From CAZMNY01 sp964635375 (GTDB lineage Bacteria > Planctomycetota > Planctomycetia > Pirellulales > Pirellulaceae): a stretch of 64,000 nt of DNA. Below are positions 34,295-44,021 of this stretch, piece after piece. The notes under the pieces are model-generated. The model did not search any database. It was not told the origin of the DNA and saw only the letters and a list, made by a program, of their open reading frames with translations. The stretch is taken from contig CAZWOU010000007.1 in NCBI GenBank assembly GCA_964635375.1, positions 19,487 through 83,486 on the forward strand. The letters run 5' to 3'. Both the position numbers and the translations under genes were made by a program. Position 1 is the first letter of the stretch, and each line of letters begins with the position of its first letter.

Positions 34295-35953
34295 TCATTT
34301 GGGTCGAAGCCAGCGAGGGGCGATTTGATCTGGCTCGTCGGCGGTGGTCAACCAGTGCAATAGATGGTCTTTCATCGCATAGGTCTGTTGGCGAAATCGT
34401 TCGTCGTCAGCGAGGTTGGTCATTTCCCGTGGATCGGATTCCAGGTCGTAGAGTTCGGCGAACCCATCAGGATAATAGATGTATTTCCACCGACGCGTGC
34501 GAACCATCTTCGCGTCGGGATGACGAGTTCCGCGAACTCCCTCGCCCTTGATAAATGCGAATTCGTCGCGGCCGCCAGTGATGACCTCGGGAATGATATT
34601 CTCGCTGAAGACGACCGTTCGCGGAATGTACTTGCTGCGATCGCCTGCGATCAAACCAGCGAGGCTGCGACCTTGATTTGGGTAAGGTTCTGGGAGACCG
34701 GCCAACTCGAACAGGGTGGGCAGCAAATCCACCGCCTCGACTAGCTCGTCATATCGTTCCGCGCGCACGCGTTTTGGAAATCGAACGATAAGCGGAACGC
34801 GGATAGACGCTTCGTAGAAACAGTTCTTGCCCATCAGCCCATGTTCCAGCAACTGGTCGCCATGGTCAGAACTGAAGACCACAATCGTGTTGTCTGCTAT
34901 GCCCGCTTCCTCAAGTGCGCCGAGAATGGATCCAACTTCCCGGTCGATATGGCTGATGGCTCCATAATAGCTCCGGTACATCCATTGAAGCCGTTTGCGG
35001 GGAGTGTCGTAGGCCGGACGAAAACGCAAGATCAGCGCGCGTAACGGCGGGGGGAGTCGCATGATTTCGTCCAAAGTCATCTGCTTTGGCAGTGGGATCT
35101 CAACGTCGTCATACATCGCGTCAAAGGGCTGCGGCACTTCGAACGGCGCGTGCGGCTTCCAGAACGAGCTGAACAGAAAGAACGGTTTATCGCCAGTCGC
35201 CAGGCTGCGGATGTAGTGCCGCGTGCGCTCCCCGACCCAAGTGGTCTCTGAATACCGTTGGTCGATTGCTTGGCGGTACGGGTTCTTTCCGTCTGGAATG
35301 TCCTTTGCCAGCGCGCGGTGGTAGATGTCGGCCTGCGGATCGTTATTGCTCCGCCAGGCGATGTAATCGGAGAATCGGTCGAGTTGCCGCACCGCGTCGT
35401 GAAGCTCGACGAAATCGAATCCTGTTCGTTTGGCTTCGGTCACATTCGGCGGATGGTAATGTAGCTTGCCAACGGACGCCGTCGCGTAACCCGCTTTGCG
35501 CAAACGACTCTGCATCAACACCTCACCGCGGTCCAGCGGCGTATAGTTGACTCGGTTGCGATGGGAGTGCGGATAACGCCCGGTAAAGAAGCTGGCCCGC
35601 GAAGGAACGCATACAGGGGCTTGCACGAAGAAGTGGGTGAAGTTGGCGCCTTCCGCTGCAAGGCGGTCGAGATTTGGCGTCTTGATCAGTCGATTACCGT
35701 TTGCGCCAATGCAATCCCAACGGTGTTGGTCGGTCATGATAAACAGGATGTTCGGCCGGCTTACCTGGCGTTCCGCAGCCGCGGCCAAAGTGAACAGCGG
35801 GCTGAACAGAATCAGCAGGCAGAACGTGGTTTGCAAATAGTTGCACGGACTCTCCGAGCAAATCGGAGAGAGCATCCGTTGGGGCGATCGTATCAACTGC
35901 CCTCGCAACCAACTCGCAACCGTCGGCCACATTCGCTCGGTGGTTTGTTTCAT
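34295..35953 (-). CDS. Exported type I sulfatase
   Basis: A 552-residue sulfatase with a long N-terminal leader. The hydrophobic segment lies at about 40-60, then RPNILFIMTDQHRWDCIGA, and the formylglycine motif C-V-P-S-R (Cys115 to Arg119) followed by ASFFTGRYPHSHRN. SSDHGDQLLEHGLMGKNCFYEASIRVPLIVRFP is typical of choline-sulfatase or heparan-type sulfatases. An internal start at Met27 (35875) would shorten the leader, but only the 35953 ATG has an AGAG-type binding site. A perfect 8-bp hairpin lies within codons 28-34. Probably transcribed with the downstream sulfatase. Confidence 0.92.
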   Translation of the reverse strand: MKQTTERMWPTVASWLRGQLIRSPQRMLSPICSESPCNYLQTTFCLLILFSPLFTLAAAAERQVSRPNILFIMTDQHRWDCIGANGNRLIKTPNLDRLAAEGANFTHFFVQAPVCVPSRASFFTGRYPHSHRNRVNYTPLDRGEVLMQSRLRKAGYATASVGKLHYHPPNVTEAKRTGFDFVELHDAVRQLDRFSDYIAWRSNNDPQADIYHRALAKDIPDGKNPYRQAIDQRYSETTWVGERTRHYIRSLATGDKPFFLFSSFWKPHAPFEVPQPFDAMYDDVEIPLPKQMTLDEIMRLPPPLRALILRFRPAYDTPRKRLQWMYRSYYGAISHIDREVGSILGALEEAGIADNTIVVFSSDHGDQLLEHGLMGKNCFYEASIRVPLIVRFPKRVRAERYDELVEAVDLLPTLFELAGLPEPYPNQGRSLAGLIAGDRSKYIPRTVVFSENIIPEVITGGRDEFAFIKGEGVRGTRHPDAKMVRTRRWKYIYYPDGFAELYDLESDPREMTNLADDERFRQQTYAMKDHLLHWLTTADEPDQIAPRWLRPK

Positions 35954-36273
35954 GATCTACTCTTCGTTCCGGATCGCGATCGAGTGGCATTCTGACGTGG
36001 ATTATACCCGATCAGTCTGGCAAGATCGGTTCAGCCAATCGGCGTAGATCGAGTTGCGGGAAACGCCCCAAGATGATGCAAAGCACTGGAGAAGCGTCTC
36101 ACGCGAATCAGTCCTGCCCGGATAATAGGCTCATCTTCGCGCTAAAATCAGTGCCCTTTTGGTGGCGCATCGCTCATCAGCGAAGTGGTCCGGCAGAAAG
36201 GAGAACTGGCTTCGGCAATTGTTGATACAATGCACAGCGGAATGTCTATTCTCGCTCCAAACCACGGCGACTT
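35954..36273. other. Divergent intergenic region
   Basis: About 320 bases between the sulfatase unit and the cytochrome/DUF1501 pair 2. It holds ATTGTTGATACAAT (36218-36231), a short inverted repeat containing a TACAAT hexamer that could serve as a -10 element for the downstream gene; no good -35 is visible. Nothing else was recognised. Confidence 0.5.
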
Positions 36274-38772
36274 GTGAGACATAAAATGCGAATGCTCCCC
36301 TCTTCGTTTTTGCCCCCCACGTTTTCGCTTCGTTGCCTGCTCACTGCGCTGCTCTTGTTTTCGCTAGTTGCCTTCAGCCGCACGTATGCTGTTTTGACTT
36401 CGCGGGCCAACGCGGCCAGCGAGGGCGTGGGCCAGGATGGCAAGCAGAAGCAGGATGGCAAGCAGAAGCAGGACGATTCAGCATCCCGTAGTCCGTCGCC
36501 AAACCGAGCCCAGGGTTCGAAGGCGGCCAGTCATCGCGGGCCTGCGTGCCTTGTTGTCGATCGCTTTTTTGCCGACGAAGTTTGGGCCAAAGTCGGTGAG
36601 CGGACTTGTTTGAAGTGCCACAATGTCGAAGGGGACGCATCGGATAGTGAGTTTCTGCTGCGGGACACTGCCCGCGACCGAAGCAAACGCGAAGAATCGC
36701 TTAAACACAATCGCTCAGCCTTTGCGAAGTTGGCGATCGAGAAAGAAGACGGTAAATGGCGGCTGCTCTCCAAAGTCGCCGGCGAGCTCGATCATGGAGG
36801 CAAAGCGATACTCAAGCCAGGCTCGACTGGCTATGGCATTCTGGAGCGGCTTGTCCGTCGCGCGAATCGCCAGCCGGACGAGGGGCCGGCCATTGCGGAC
36901 TATGACGCGCCGCCATTTTTTACAGGCGTCGAAATGATGTCGCCTCAGCGATTGCTTCGGCGGGTCACCTTGTCGCTTGTGGGGCGGTTGCCGACAGAGG
37001 GTGAGCGATCTGCGGTAGAGAATAGTGGCTTGAAGGCGATGGACGCCATTCTTGACGCTGCGATGAGGGAGGACGCATTCTACGATCGCTTGCAAGAGGC
37101 GTTCAACGATATTCTGTTGACGCGAGGCTACGACGGATCGGCCGAGGACGCGCTTTCTTACAACCACTTCAGCAAGACTCGGCATTGGTATCAAGCGCGC
37201 GACCCGGGAAAGCTCGGGTATCAGCACCCGAAGAAGAGGGCTTACTACGATTTGGTTGGCAATTACCGCGAGGCGCTATTGCGCGAGCCGCTAGAATTGA
37301 TCACCTACATCGTCCGCAACGATCGCCCGTTCACAGAGATCGTGACGGCAGACTACATCATGGTTTCCCCTTATACCTCGAGAGGCTACGGGATCTATGA
37401 GCAGCTGGAAGACAAGTTCAAGGATTCAGAAAATCCATTTGAATTCGTTCCAGTCAAGCTGAAGGCGCTGCGTCACCGCAATGGAAAGACTCAAGATTCG
37501 GCCACTGGATTTTACCCCCACGCGGGATTGCTGAGTACGTTCCAGTACTTAAAGCGATTTCCAACGACGGAGACAAATCGAAACCGGCTTCGCGTGAGAA
37601 TGTACTTCGAACATTTCTTAGGGATGGACATTTTGGCGTTAGCCCCGCGAGTTAACGATGCTGCGGCGATTACCGAAGAGTACGAGATTCCTACGATGCA
37701 GGCGGCTGACTGCGTTGTCTGCCACAAGATCATGGACCCGATTGCCGGGCTGTTTCAGGATTACTACGCACTCGATGGCAAAGGGATTTTTGGGCCGCGC
37801 AAGGAGGGTTGGTTCGAGGATATGTTCTCACCGGGATTTGACGGCGAAGGCCTTCCGGACGATGAGCGTTGGCGGTCGTTGCAGTGGCTGGGTGAGCGAA
37901 CGGCGCGAGACCCCCGCTTTGCCACGGCGATGGTCAAGCATGCATGGTACATCCTGTTTGGCCGCAAGCCGCTTCTGCCACCCGAAGACATTGACGACCC
38001 AATGTTTCTCGCCAAGCGGAGAGCCTATCGAGTACAGCAAGATGAGATTGAACGCATCGCCAGTCGATTCTCCGAGTCGGACTTCAATATCAGAGTTGTC
38101 TTCAAGCAGCTGGCGCGATCCGACTTCTATCGTGTCGACGGGCTTGCCACGGCGGTGAAGGATCCGCGACGTCTGGCTGAATTGGATGATGTCGGCGTGG
38201 TTCGCATGTTGACCCCGGAACAGCTCGAACGAAAGCTGGCGGCTGTGTTTGGGAAAAAATGGGGGCGCCTGATTGACCGAGAAAGCAAGTTTAAGATCCT
38301 CTACGGCGGGATCGACTCCAAAGCCGTTACCGAGCGGATTACGGATCCGAGTGGAGCGATGGGAGCCATCCAGCGAATCATGGCCAATGAGATCGCTTGC
38401 AAGCACGTCGCAGCTGACTTTGCCCTTCCCGCGGGTCAGCGTCGATTGTTTCCCGGCATCGAACCCACTGTCGTTCCCGGCGCGAATACGGAATCAGACA
38501 AGCAAATCCGGCTCGCGATCGTTCATCTTCACGAGCTGCTGCTGGGACGGTTTGATCAGCCCGAAGACGCCGAAGTGCAGCGAACCTACGCACTGTTCGC
38601 GGGCATCGTCAAGGACGCCAAATCGCGAAAAGGCATCTCGCGCGTGGAAAGTTATTCATGCCAGACGACGAAGGACTCGACGCCCCGCGATCCCGACCCG
38701 AATTACACCATCCGAGCCTGGCGCGCCGTCGTGACGTACCTGCTCCGCCAACACGATTTCTTATATGAGTAG
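36274..38772 (+). CDS. Exported two-heme cytochrome, planctomycete type (pair 2)
   Basis: An 832-residue exported protein with a signal segment at about 19-40. It has two c-type heme motifs: CLKCH (Cys112 to His116) and CVVCH (Cys480 to His484). Between them LLRRVTLSLVGRLPTEGER resembles DUF1549, and the second half resembles the DUF1588/DUF1592-like planctomycete cytochrome modules (ADCVVCHKIMDPIAGLFQDY). It differs from the three other large cytochromes in the window and forms its own branch. A short lysine/glutamine tandem repeat sits just after the signal peptide. It ends 8 bases before the DUF1501 gene, so the two are co-translated partners. Electron transfer to an unknown periplasmic reaction is inferred. 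Confidence 0.82.
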   Translation: MRHKMRMLPSSFLPPTFSLRCLLTALLLFSLVAFSRTYAVLTSRANAASEGVGQDGKQKQDGKQKQDDSASRSPSPNRAQGSKAASHRGPACLVVDRFFADEVWAKVGERTCLKCHNVEGDASDSEFLLRDTARDRSKREESLKHNRSAFAKLAIEKEDGKWRLLSKVAGELDHGGKAILKPGSTGYGILERLVRRANRQPDEGPAIADYDAPPFFTGVEMMSPQRLLRRVTLSLVGRLPTEGERSAVENSGLKAMDAILDAAMREDAFYDRLQEAFNDILLTRGYDGSAEDALSYNHFSKTRHWYQARDPGKLGYQHPKKRAYYDLVGNYREALLREPLELITYIVRNDRPFTEIVTADYIMVSPYTSRGYGIYEQLEDKFKDSENPFEFVPVKLKALRHRNGKTQDSATGFYPHAGLLSTFQYLKRFPTTETNRNRLRVRMYFEHFLGMDILALAPRVNDAAAITEEYEIPTMQAADCVVCHKIMDPIAGLFQDYYALDGKGIFGPRKEGWFEDMFSPGFDGEGLPDDERWRSLQWLGERTARDPRFATAMVKHAWYILFGRKPLLPPEDIDDPMFLAKRRAYRVQQDEIERIASRFSESDFNIRVVFKQLARSDFYRVDGLATAVKDPRRLAELDDVGVVRMLTPEQLERKLAAVFGKKWGRLIDRESKFKILYGGIDSKAVTERITDPSGAMGAIQRIMANEIACKHVAADFALPAGQRRLFPGIEPTVVPGANTESDKQIRLAIVHLHELLLGRFDQPEDAEVQRTYALFAGIVKDAKSRKGISRVESYSCQTTKDSTPRDPDPNYTIRAWRAVVTYLLRQHDFLYE
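36433..36473 (+). repeat. 18-bp tandem repeat in a linker
   Basis: Two copies of an 18-base unit (CAGGATGGCAAGCAGAAG) plus a 5-base partial third, encoding QDGKQK repeats in the low-complexity linker after the signal peptide of the pair-2 cytochrome. Confidence 0.9.
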
Positions 38773-38780
38773 GACCCGTC

Positions 38781-40073
38781 ATGCAACGTCGCAGCTTTCT
38801 AAGACTCTGTGGAACCGCGGGCCTGGGTTTCGCCTCGCCTGTAGGGCTGTCCTCAGTCTCCCACGCCGAAGCCGCCAAGGCTGAATCTAGCCCGTACGAT
38901 GGACCCTACTACGTTGTCCTCAACGCCTCTGGGGGTTGGGATACAACGTATCTGATGGATCCCAAAGGCATGGAAGAGACTAACCGTCTCTACAAGAAAG
39001 CGGACATTCTCACTCAGGGAAAGCACCGGCTAGCCCCGAATGCCGCCCACATCAAAGGAGGTATGAGCAACGAAGCCTTCTTCAAGAAGCATGGCGACGA
39101 CTTGTTGGTTTTGAATGGTCTGGATTATTCAGTCAACAATCATTCTCCCGGTTCGCGTTATATGGCGACGGGCAAGCTCGACAGCCTCGCCTACCCGACG
39201 TTTGCCGCTCTGGTCGCCGCTTGCAAGGGGTCCGAAGCTCCTCTAGCTTTCCTCACGTTTGGCAATTATTCGGCAACTGGGAATCTCGTGCCGATGGCGC
39301 GAGTGCCGTATCTGACTTCGCTGAATCGACTGGCGAATGCCGACGGCGTTCAGGGCAATGCTCGCAGTCCCTTCCACGACGATTTCGTCACTGAGCGGAT
39401 CGAACGCGCGCTCGCATCACAATTGAAGGCTCGCGTCTCCAAGATCGACCTGCCGCGAGTCGAGCGCGCCCAGAGTATGCTCTACGCCGCCCAACTAAAC
39501 TCGAAAGCGCTCCAACGCGTTACGCCTTACATTCCTAAATCATCGCCCAAAGAACGGTTGTCCCGACAAGCCGACATCGCGCTCGCCTGCTTCAAAGCAG
39601 GAGTCTGTGTCTCGGCGAATCTCTCGATTGGACAATTCGATAGTCACGCCAACAATGACGTTGACCAAATGAAGCTGATTCCGGAGTTTCTGGCTGGCAT
39701 CGACTACTTGATCACCCAGGCCGAGAAACTCAATATTCGCGAGAAGATCGTTGTCGTTATCCAAAGCGAGATGGGGCGCACGTCGACATACAACAAGGGC
39801 AACGGCAAGGATCACTGGTCGATCGGTTCGATCATGTTCATCGGGCGGAGCATTCAAGGCAATCGTGTCATTGGAGCTACCGACGACAAGCAGTTTCTAC
39901 TGCCCATTGACACGCAGTCGCTGTCAATCGACAAGGACAATGGAACTCGAGTGCGGCCCGAACACATCCACGCGGCACTCCGAGAATCCGCTGGCATCAC
40001 CGACCATGAGTTTGCTCGAAAGTTCCCGCTGAATGTCCCCAAGCAACAAGAGCTGAAGAGCTTGTTCGGTTGA
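38781..40073 (+). CDS. DUF1501-like protein, Tat-exported (pair 2)
   Basis: A 430-residue protein with a twin-arginine signal (QRRSFLRLCGTAGLGF). It is a divergent member of the DUF1501 group: NASGGWDTTYLMDPKGMEE replaces the usual MHGGPSHVDTFD, and later segments QFDSHANNDVDQMKLIPEF and VVVIQSEMGRTSTYN match the family order (metal-site HAN and EMGRT). The function is unknown; the family is related to the alkaline phosphatase fold. It starts 8 bases after the cytochrome stop. This pair differs from the other three pairs in the window in both members. Confidence 0.82.
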   Translation: MQRRSFLRLCGTAGLGFASPVGLSSVSHAEAAKAESSPYDGPYYVVLNASGGWDTTYLMDPKGMEETNRLYKKADILTQGKHRLAPNAAHIKGGMSNEAFFKKHGDDLLVLNGLDYSVNNHSPGSRYMATGKLDSLAYPTFAALVAACKGSEAPLAFLTFGNYSATGNLVPMARVPYLTSLNRLANADGVQGNARSPFHDDFVTERIERALASQLKARVSKIDLPRVERAQSMLYAAQLNSKALQRVTPYIPKSSPKERLSRQADIALACFKAGVCVSANLSIGQFDSHANNDVDQMKLIPEFLAGIDYLITQAEKLNIREKIVVVIQSEMGRTSTYNKGNGKDHWSIGSIMFIGRSIQGNRVIGATDDKQFLLPIDTQSLSIDKDNGTRVRPEHIHAALRESAGITDHEFARKFPLNVPKQQELKSLFG

Positions 40074-40118
40074 CGGAAGATTGCCTTTCTGAATTTCTTG
40101 CGTTAGCCGCCGATTTCT

Positions 40119-40243
40119 ATTCCTTCTCGGCTTTTTGTGGCCCGCGAACGAAGAAGGATGGCCACAAAGAACGCAAAAAAGACACCAGAATGACAGTGGC
40201 GTTTGGACGGTGTGCGTTCTGGCGAGAGTCTGTTGCGAATGGG
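40119..40243 (+). repeat. Left inverted repeat around the GxxExxY gene
   Basis: An approximately 125-base sequence whose reverse complement matches 40918-41043 at about 80 percent by my alignment, with one indel. Long perfect blocks include GTGGCCATCCTTCTTCG (as read on the right arm). It may be the end of a small mobile or palindromic element that contains the GxxExxY gene. Confidence 0.85.
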
Positions 40244-40277
40244 ATTTAGTACGCGGGGCGGTTAGGCAAATGGCTGG

Positions 40278-40664
40278 CTATCGAGTCATCGTCATCAGAT
40301 ATTTCTTTATATAGAGCTTGGGAGCGCCGAAGTTGATGAGCAACCCCGTTTCGATACGGGCGGACTTCAGGTAGCCAAGGATTTGAGCAACATGTTCATT
40401 CGCAATGGCTTTGCAAGCTTTCAGTTCAACAATCAAGCAGTCTTCAATAGACAGGTCGGCAATATACTCGCCTAAGATCGTTCCGTCTTCGTCATAGACT
40501 GCGAGTCTACGTTGCTGGCAGACTGCGACGCCTTGTTTCCTCAGGCGGTGAACGAGCGCATTTTCGTAGATCTTCTCTAAGTGCCCATTCCAATGATACG
40601 AGTGGATGGAAAAGCTCGTCTCGCGAACGAGGTCGCACAGTTCGTTGATGTTCTCCCATCTCAT
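40278..40664 (-). CDS. GxxExxY family protein
   Basis: A 128-residue protein containing the family signature GHLEKIY (G-x-x-E-x-x-Y), then LRKQGVAVCQQRRLAVYDEDG, a core EYIADLSIEDCLIVELKACK and the C-terminal INFGAPKLYIKKY. The D...E-x-K arrangement recalls PD-(D/E)xK nuclease-like folds. The role of this family is not known. The ATG at 40664 is used because the signature begins shortly after it and AGAGG lies about 10 bases upstream; the longer frame to 40850 is not protein-like. The gene lies between two long inverted repeats, which suggests a mobile cassette. Confidence 0.88.
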   Translation of the reverse strand: MRWENINELCDLVRETSFSIHSYHWNGHLEKIYENALVHRLRKQGVAVCQQRRLAVYDEDGTILGEYIADLSIEDCLIVELKACKAIANEHVAQILGYLKSARIETGLLINFGAPKLYIKKYLMTMTR

Positions 40665-41141
40665 CTTTGTCGTTTCCTCTCTGTGCTTTCGCGTCTTCTC
40701 ATGGCCGTCAGTCCCGTCCAGTAGTTTGCCGCGACTGGAACGAGATCGAGCACCACGATACGCGTTAGGCGGCACAAGAAGTCCGCAGGCACACTGAGAA
40801 TCTCTCCTTTCATCACAGATCTTTCCCGGTTCGTGCTCCTCGCGACTCACCTATGTCACCGCTGTCGTTGTATGTCTTGCGAGTCTCGGCGTTTCACCGC
40901 GGCTGATTGGGTCAAATCTCAATCGCAATGGACTCTCGCCCGAACGCATACCGTCCAAGGGCCGTTGTCATTCGGGCATCTTTCTTGTGTTCTCTGTGGC
41001 CATCCTTCTTCGTCGGTGGGCCACGAAAATCACAAGAAGGAATGAGGGATATCGAAAGGCGAGGCGTGGCGACTCGCCATATTCGGCGTTCTTGCCGAGA
41101 AGGGGGTTGACGGTGGACCGTGGACTATCCAGCATTTCCGT
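40665..41141. other. Intergenic region holding the right inverted repeat
   Basis: About 480 bases between divergent genes. Its middle (40918-41043) is the right arm of the inverted repeat. The stretch 40665-40917 reads as weakly repetitive untranslated sequence and contains no convincing gene. Confidence 0.6.
40918..41043 (+). repeat. Right inverted repeat around the GxxExxY gene
   Basis: Partner of the left arm in opposite orientation. The two arms enclose about 670 bases carrying the GxxExxY gene. The arms match at about 80 percent, so they are old or relaxed copies rather than recent transposon ends. No target-site duplication is obvious. Confidence 0.85.
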
Positions 41142-43979
41142 ATGGAAACGACTATTCTGCCACAACCGGCGGTCGGTTTGCGGCGAGCGTTGCCCGCAAC
41201 GGCAATCCTGCTTGCCATGTTTCAGCTTACCTTGCTCCAGCCTCGAACTGGGTTTGCAATTGAAGTTCGCTTCAATCAGCATATTCGGCCGATTCTCGCT
41301 GAGCATTGCTTTCAGTGTCACGGGCCGGACGAGGAAAGCCGTGAGGCCGATTTGCGACTCGACAGCGAAGACGCCGCCAAGGCGGACGCGATCATTGCCA
41401 AGAAGCCGGCCCAGAGTGAGTTGCTGCTGCGGATAATGTCCGATGATGCCGATAAGCGAATGCCTCCAGCTGATTCAGGGAAGTCGCTGACGGTCGCTCA
41501 GGTTGAACTCGTTCGGCAGTGGATTCTCGACGGGGCCCATTACGAAGGTCACTGGTCTTTCGAGCCGATCGAGAGACCGGAGCCGCCATCGGCCGGCGGC
41601 GCCGACGTCACAGAGATCGATCGCTTTGTGCTGAGCGCGCTGAAGGCGAGTTCCTTATCGCGATCGCCTGCTCTCAGCCGCCGGCAGCTTATCCGCCGCG
41701 CGACGTTCGATTTGATTGGCCTGCCACCTATCTGGGCCGAAGTCACCGCGTTCGTCAACGACAAGTCTCCCCAAGCATTCGAGAAGGTTGTGAATCGGCT
41801 GCTCGAGTCGCCCCGATATGGCGAGCGTTGGGGGCGGCACTGGCTGGATATTGCGCGATACGCGGACACTCTTGGAGGCAGCGCGATTGGATTTACGAGG
41901 TTTCCATTTTCCTATACATATCGCGATTATGTGATCCGCGCACTCAACGACGACGTGCCCTACGACCGCTTTATTACCGAACAACTCGCCGCCGACCAAA
42001 TGGGACTGAGGGAAGACGACCCGGCACTGGCTGGGCTGGGATTTCTCACCGTCGGAATGCAGTTCAGAAATCCACACGATACGATCGACGATCAGATCGA
42101 CGTGGTGACGCGAGGGTTGCTGGGACTGACGGTCGCCTGCACCCGGTGTCATGACCACAAGCACGATCCTTTCTTTACCGAGGACTACTATTCGCTGTAT
42201 GCCACGTTGGCGAGCAGCCGAACACCTGGGCTGCTACCGTTGATTGGCCAGCCCAACGATTCAAAGCCTTACCGCGACTACCAGCGGGAACTCTCGCGAC
42301 GGCGAATGTCGCACGACGAAATGGCTCGCGAACAAAGCGAGGTCATGCGAAGTCGTCTGCGAATGCAGGTTGGCGCCTATTTACGGGAACTCGCCAAGGG
42401 CGCCCCAGAGCAGGATCTATCCGCGGCGTTTCTCTCCTATCGAACCGACGACTTGCGGCCGCTCGTGCTCAATCGCTGGCGCGACTACCTGGCAAAGATG
42501 TCTCCGGACAATGCGGTGTTTGGGCCGTGGGTGCGGTTGAGGCAACTTGAGTCAAGCGGCTTCAATATGCACTGCGCCGAGTTGGTCGAGTCGTTGACGA
42601 AGGAGAATGGCGACCTGGCCAAACTGCCAGCGATGCAGAAGCTAAGCGCGGCGCCGCCTCGTTGGAACCCTCGCGTTTTGACGGCCATTCGGGAACAGAA
42701 GCCACAGACGTTGATTGAGGTCGCGGATGCGTATGGGGCGCTATTTGCCGACGTGCATCAGCAGTGGTCGCGAGCTCTTTTGGAAGCGTCGCTTGAGGCG
42801 GGCGTCGGCGCCAAGATCGTTCCAGATGAAGACCCCAAGCACTTAGAGGTGAACAGCTCAATCAACCGCCAGCTGCGACGCCATTTGTATAGTGCGAAGA
42901 CGCCGACTGCCATGCCCAACGACGTTGCCGTCACGCTGCTGAATCGCCCCATTCGTGACAATCTCAGTGGCCGCAACGGAGCGATTCACAATCTGCACCT
43001 GACGTCGCCCGGGTCGCCGCCGAGAGCGATGGCGCTGCGCGAAGACCAGCAGCCTCTCGACTTCCACGTCTTCCGCCGCGGCGATCCAATCGACCGCGGC
43101 GATTTGGTTTCGGCCCGGTTCCTTAAGACGCTGTCCGCCAAGAATGCTAAGCCCTTTACTGACGGCAAGCGGCGGCTCGGTTTGGCCCAGGCCATCGTTG
43201 CCCCGACAAATCCGCTGACGCGACGGGTGGTCGTGAACTGGGTATGGCAACATCACTTTGGCAGAGGGCTCGTTCGCACGCCTGATGACTTTGGAACCCA
43301 TGGCGACCCGCCGACACATCCGCAGTTGCTCGACTTTCTCGCTTCAACGTTGCTTGACGATCGTTGGTCTCTGAAGAAGTTGCATCGTCGAATCATGCTG
43401 ACGGAGGTCTATCGGCAAGGGGCGATCGAGAACGCTCAGTCCCGCCGTCGCGATCCGGATAACAAACTGCTATGGAGAATGCCGCGGCGCCGACTCGACG
43501 TGGAGGCGATGCGGGACGCGATGCTCGCAGTCTCCGGCGAACTCAAAGCCAGCATGGGGGGCCGACCCTTCGACCTGCTTTCCAATCCCGTCGTTCCGCG
43601 ACGCAGTGTTTACGCGTTCGTGAACCGCGACATTGTATCGAGTCTGTCCAGTACGTTTGATGGAGCGGATCCCAACTCCTGCACCGCGCAACGTCCGGAA
43701 ACTACCGTTCCGCAGCAGACGCTATTTGCACTGAATTCCGCTTTTGTTCAAGACCGTGCAGTCGCCTTGGCTTCTCTGAAAGAGATGGCCTCTGCGAACA
43801 CAGGCGCCGAACGCGTCCGCTCGCTCTACCAGAGAGCTTTCTCTCGGTTGCCGGAGCCGGAGGAGGTTGAGATCGCCCTCCGCTATATTCAGTTGCAGAG
43901 TGAAGATTCAAAAACGGATGCGTGGCAACGACTCGCCCATGTTTTGCTTGCCTCGAACGAGTTTGTGTTTGTTGATTAG
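41142..43979 (+). CDS. Planctomycete cytochrome c/DUF1549/DUF1553 protein (pair 3)
   Basis: A 945-residue exported protein. A signal segment (about 18-38) precedes HCFQCHGPDE, the heme motif with Cys56, Cys59 and His60, and the typical READLRLDSEDAAKAD context. DUF1549 follows (YGERWGRHWLDIARYADTLG, CTRCHDHKHDPFF) and then DUF1553 (HHFGRGLVRTPDDFGTHGD, FVNRDIVSSLSSTFDGADPN). Family members are secreted, and their catalytic role is not known. It is followed after 42 bases by the DUF1501 gene, forming pair 3. Confidence 0.9.
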   Translation: METTILPQPAVGLRRALPATAILLAMFQLTLLQPRTGFAIEVRFNQHIRPILAEHCFQCHGPDEESREADLRLDSEDAAKADAIIAKKPAQSELLLRIMSDDADKRMPPADSGKSLTVAQVELVRQWILDGAHYEGHWSFEPIERPEPPSAGGADVTEIDRFVLSALKASSLSRSPALSRRQLIRRATFDLIGLPPIWAEVTAFVNDKSPQAFEKVVNRLLESPRYGERWGRHWLDIARYADTLGGSAIGFTRFPFSYTYRDYVIRALNDDVPYDRFITEQLAADQMGLREDDPALAGLGFLTVGMQFRNPHDTIDDQIDVVTRGLLGLTVACTRCHDHKHDPFFTEDYYSLYATLASSRTPGLLPLIGQPNDSKPYRDYQRELSRRRMSHDEMAREQSEVMRSRLRMQVGAYLRELAKGAPEQDLSAAFLSYRTDDLRPLVLNRWRDYLAKMSPDNAVFGPWVRLRQLESSGFNMHCAELVESLTKENGDLAKLPAMQKLSAAPPRWNPRVLTAIREQKPQTLIEVADAYGALFADVHQQWSRALLEASLEAGVGAKIVPDEDPKHLEVNSSINRQLRRHLYSAKTPTAMPNDVAVTLLNRPIRDNLSGRNGAIHNLHLTSPGSPPRAMALREDQQPLDFHVFRRGDPIDRGDLVSARFLKTLSAKNAKPFTDGKRRLGLAQAIVAPTNPLTRRVVVNWVWQHHFGRGLVRTPDDFGTHGDPPTHPQLLDFLASTLLDDRWSLKKLHRRIMLTEVYRQGAIENAQSRRRDPDNKLLWRMPRRRLDVEAMRDAMLAVSGELKASMGGRPFDLLSNPVVPRRSVYAFVNRDIVSSLSSTFDGADPNSCTAQRPETTVPQQTLFALNSAFVQDRAVALASLKEMASANTGAERVRSLYQRAFSRLPEPEEVEIALRYIQLQSEDSKTDAWQRLAHVLLASNEFVFVD

Positions 43980-44021
43980 CTTTTCGATCGAACCGCCCTC
44001 GCCCAGGCCGAAGAAGATGTC

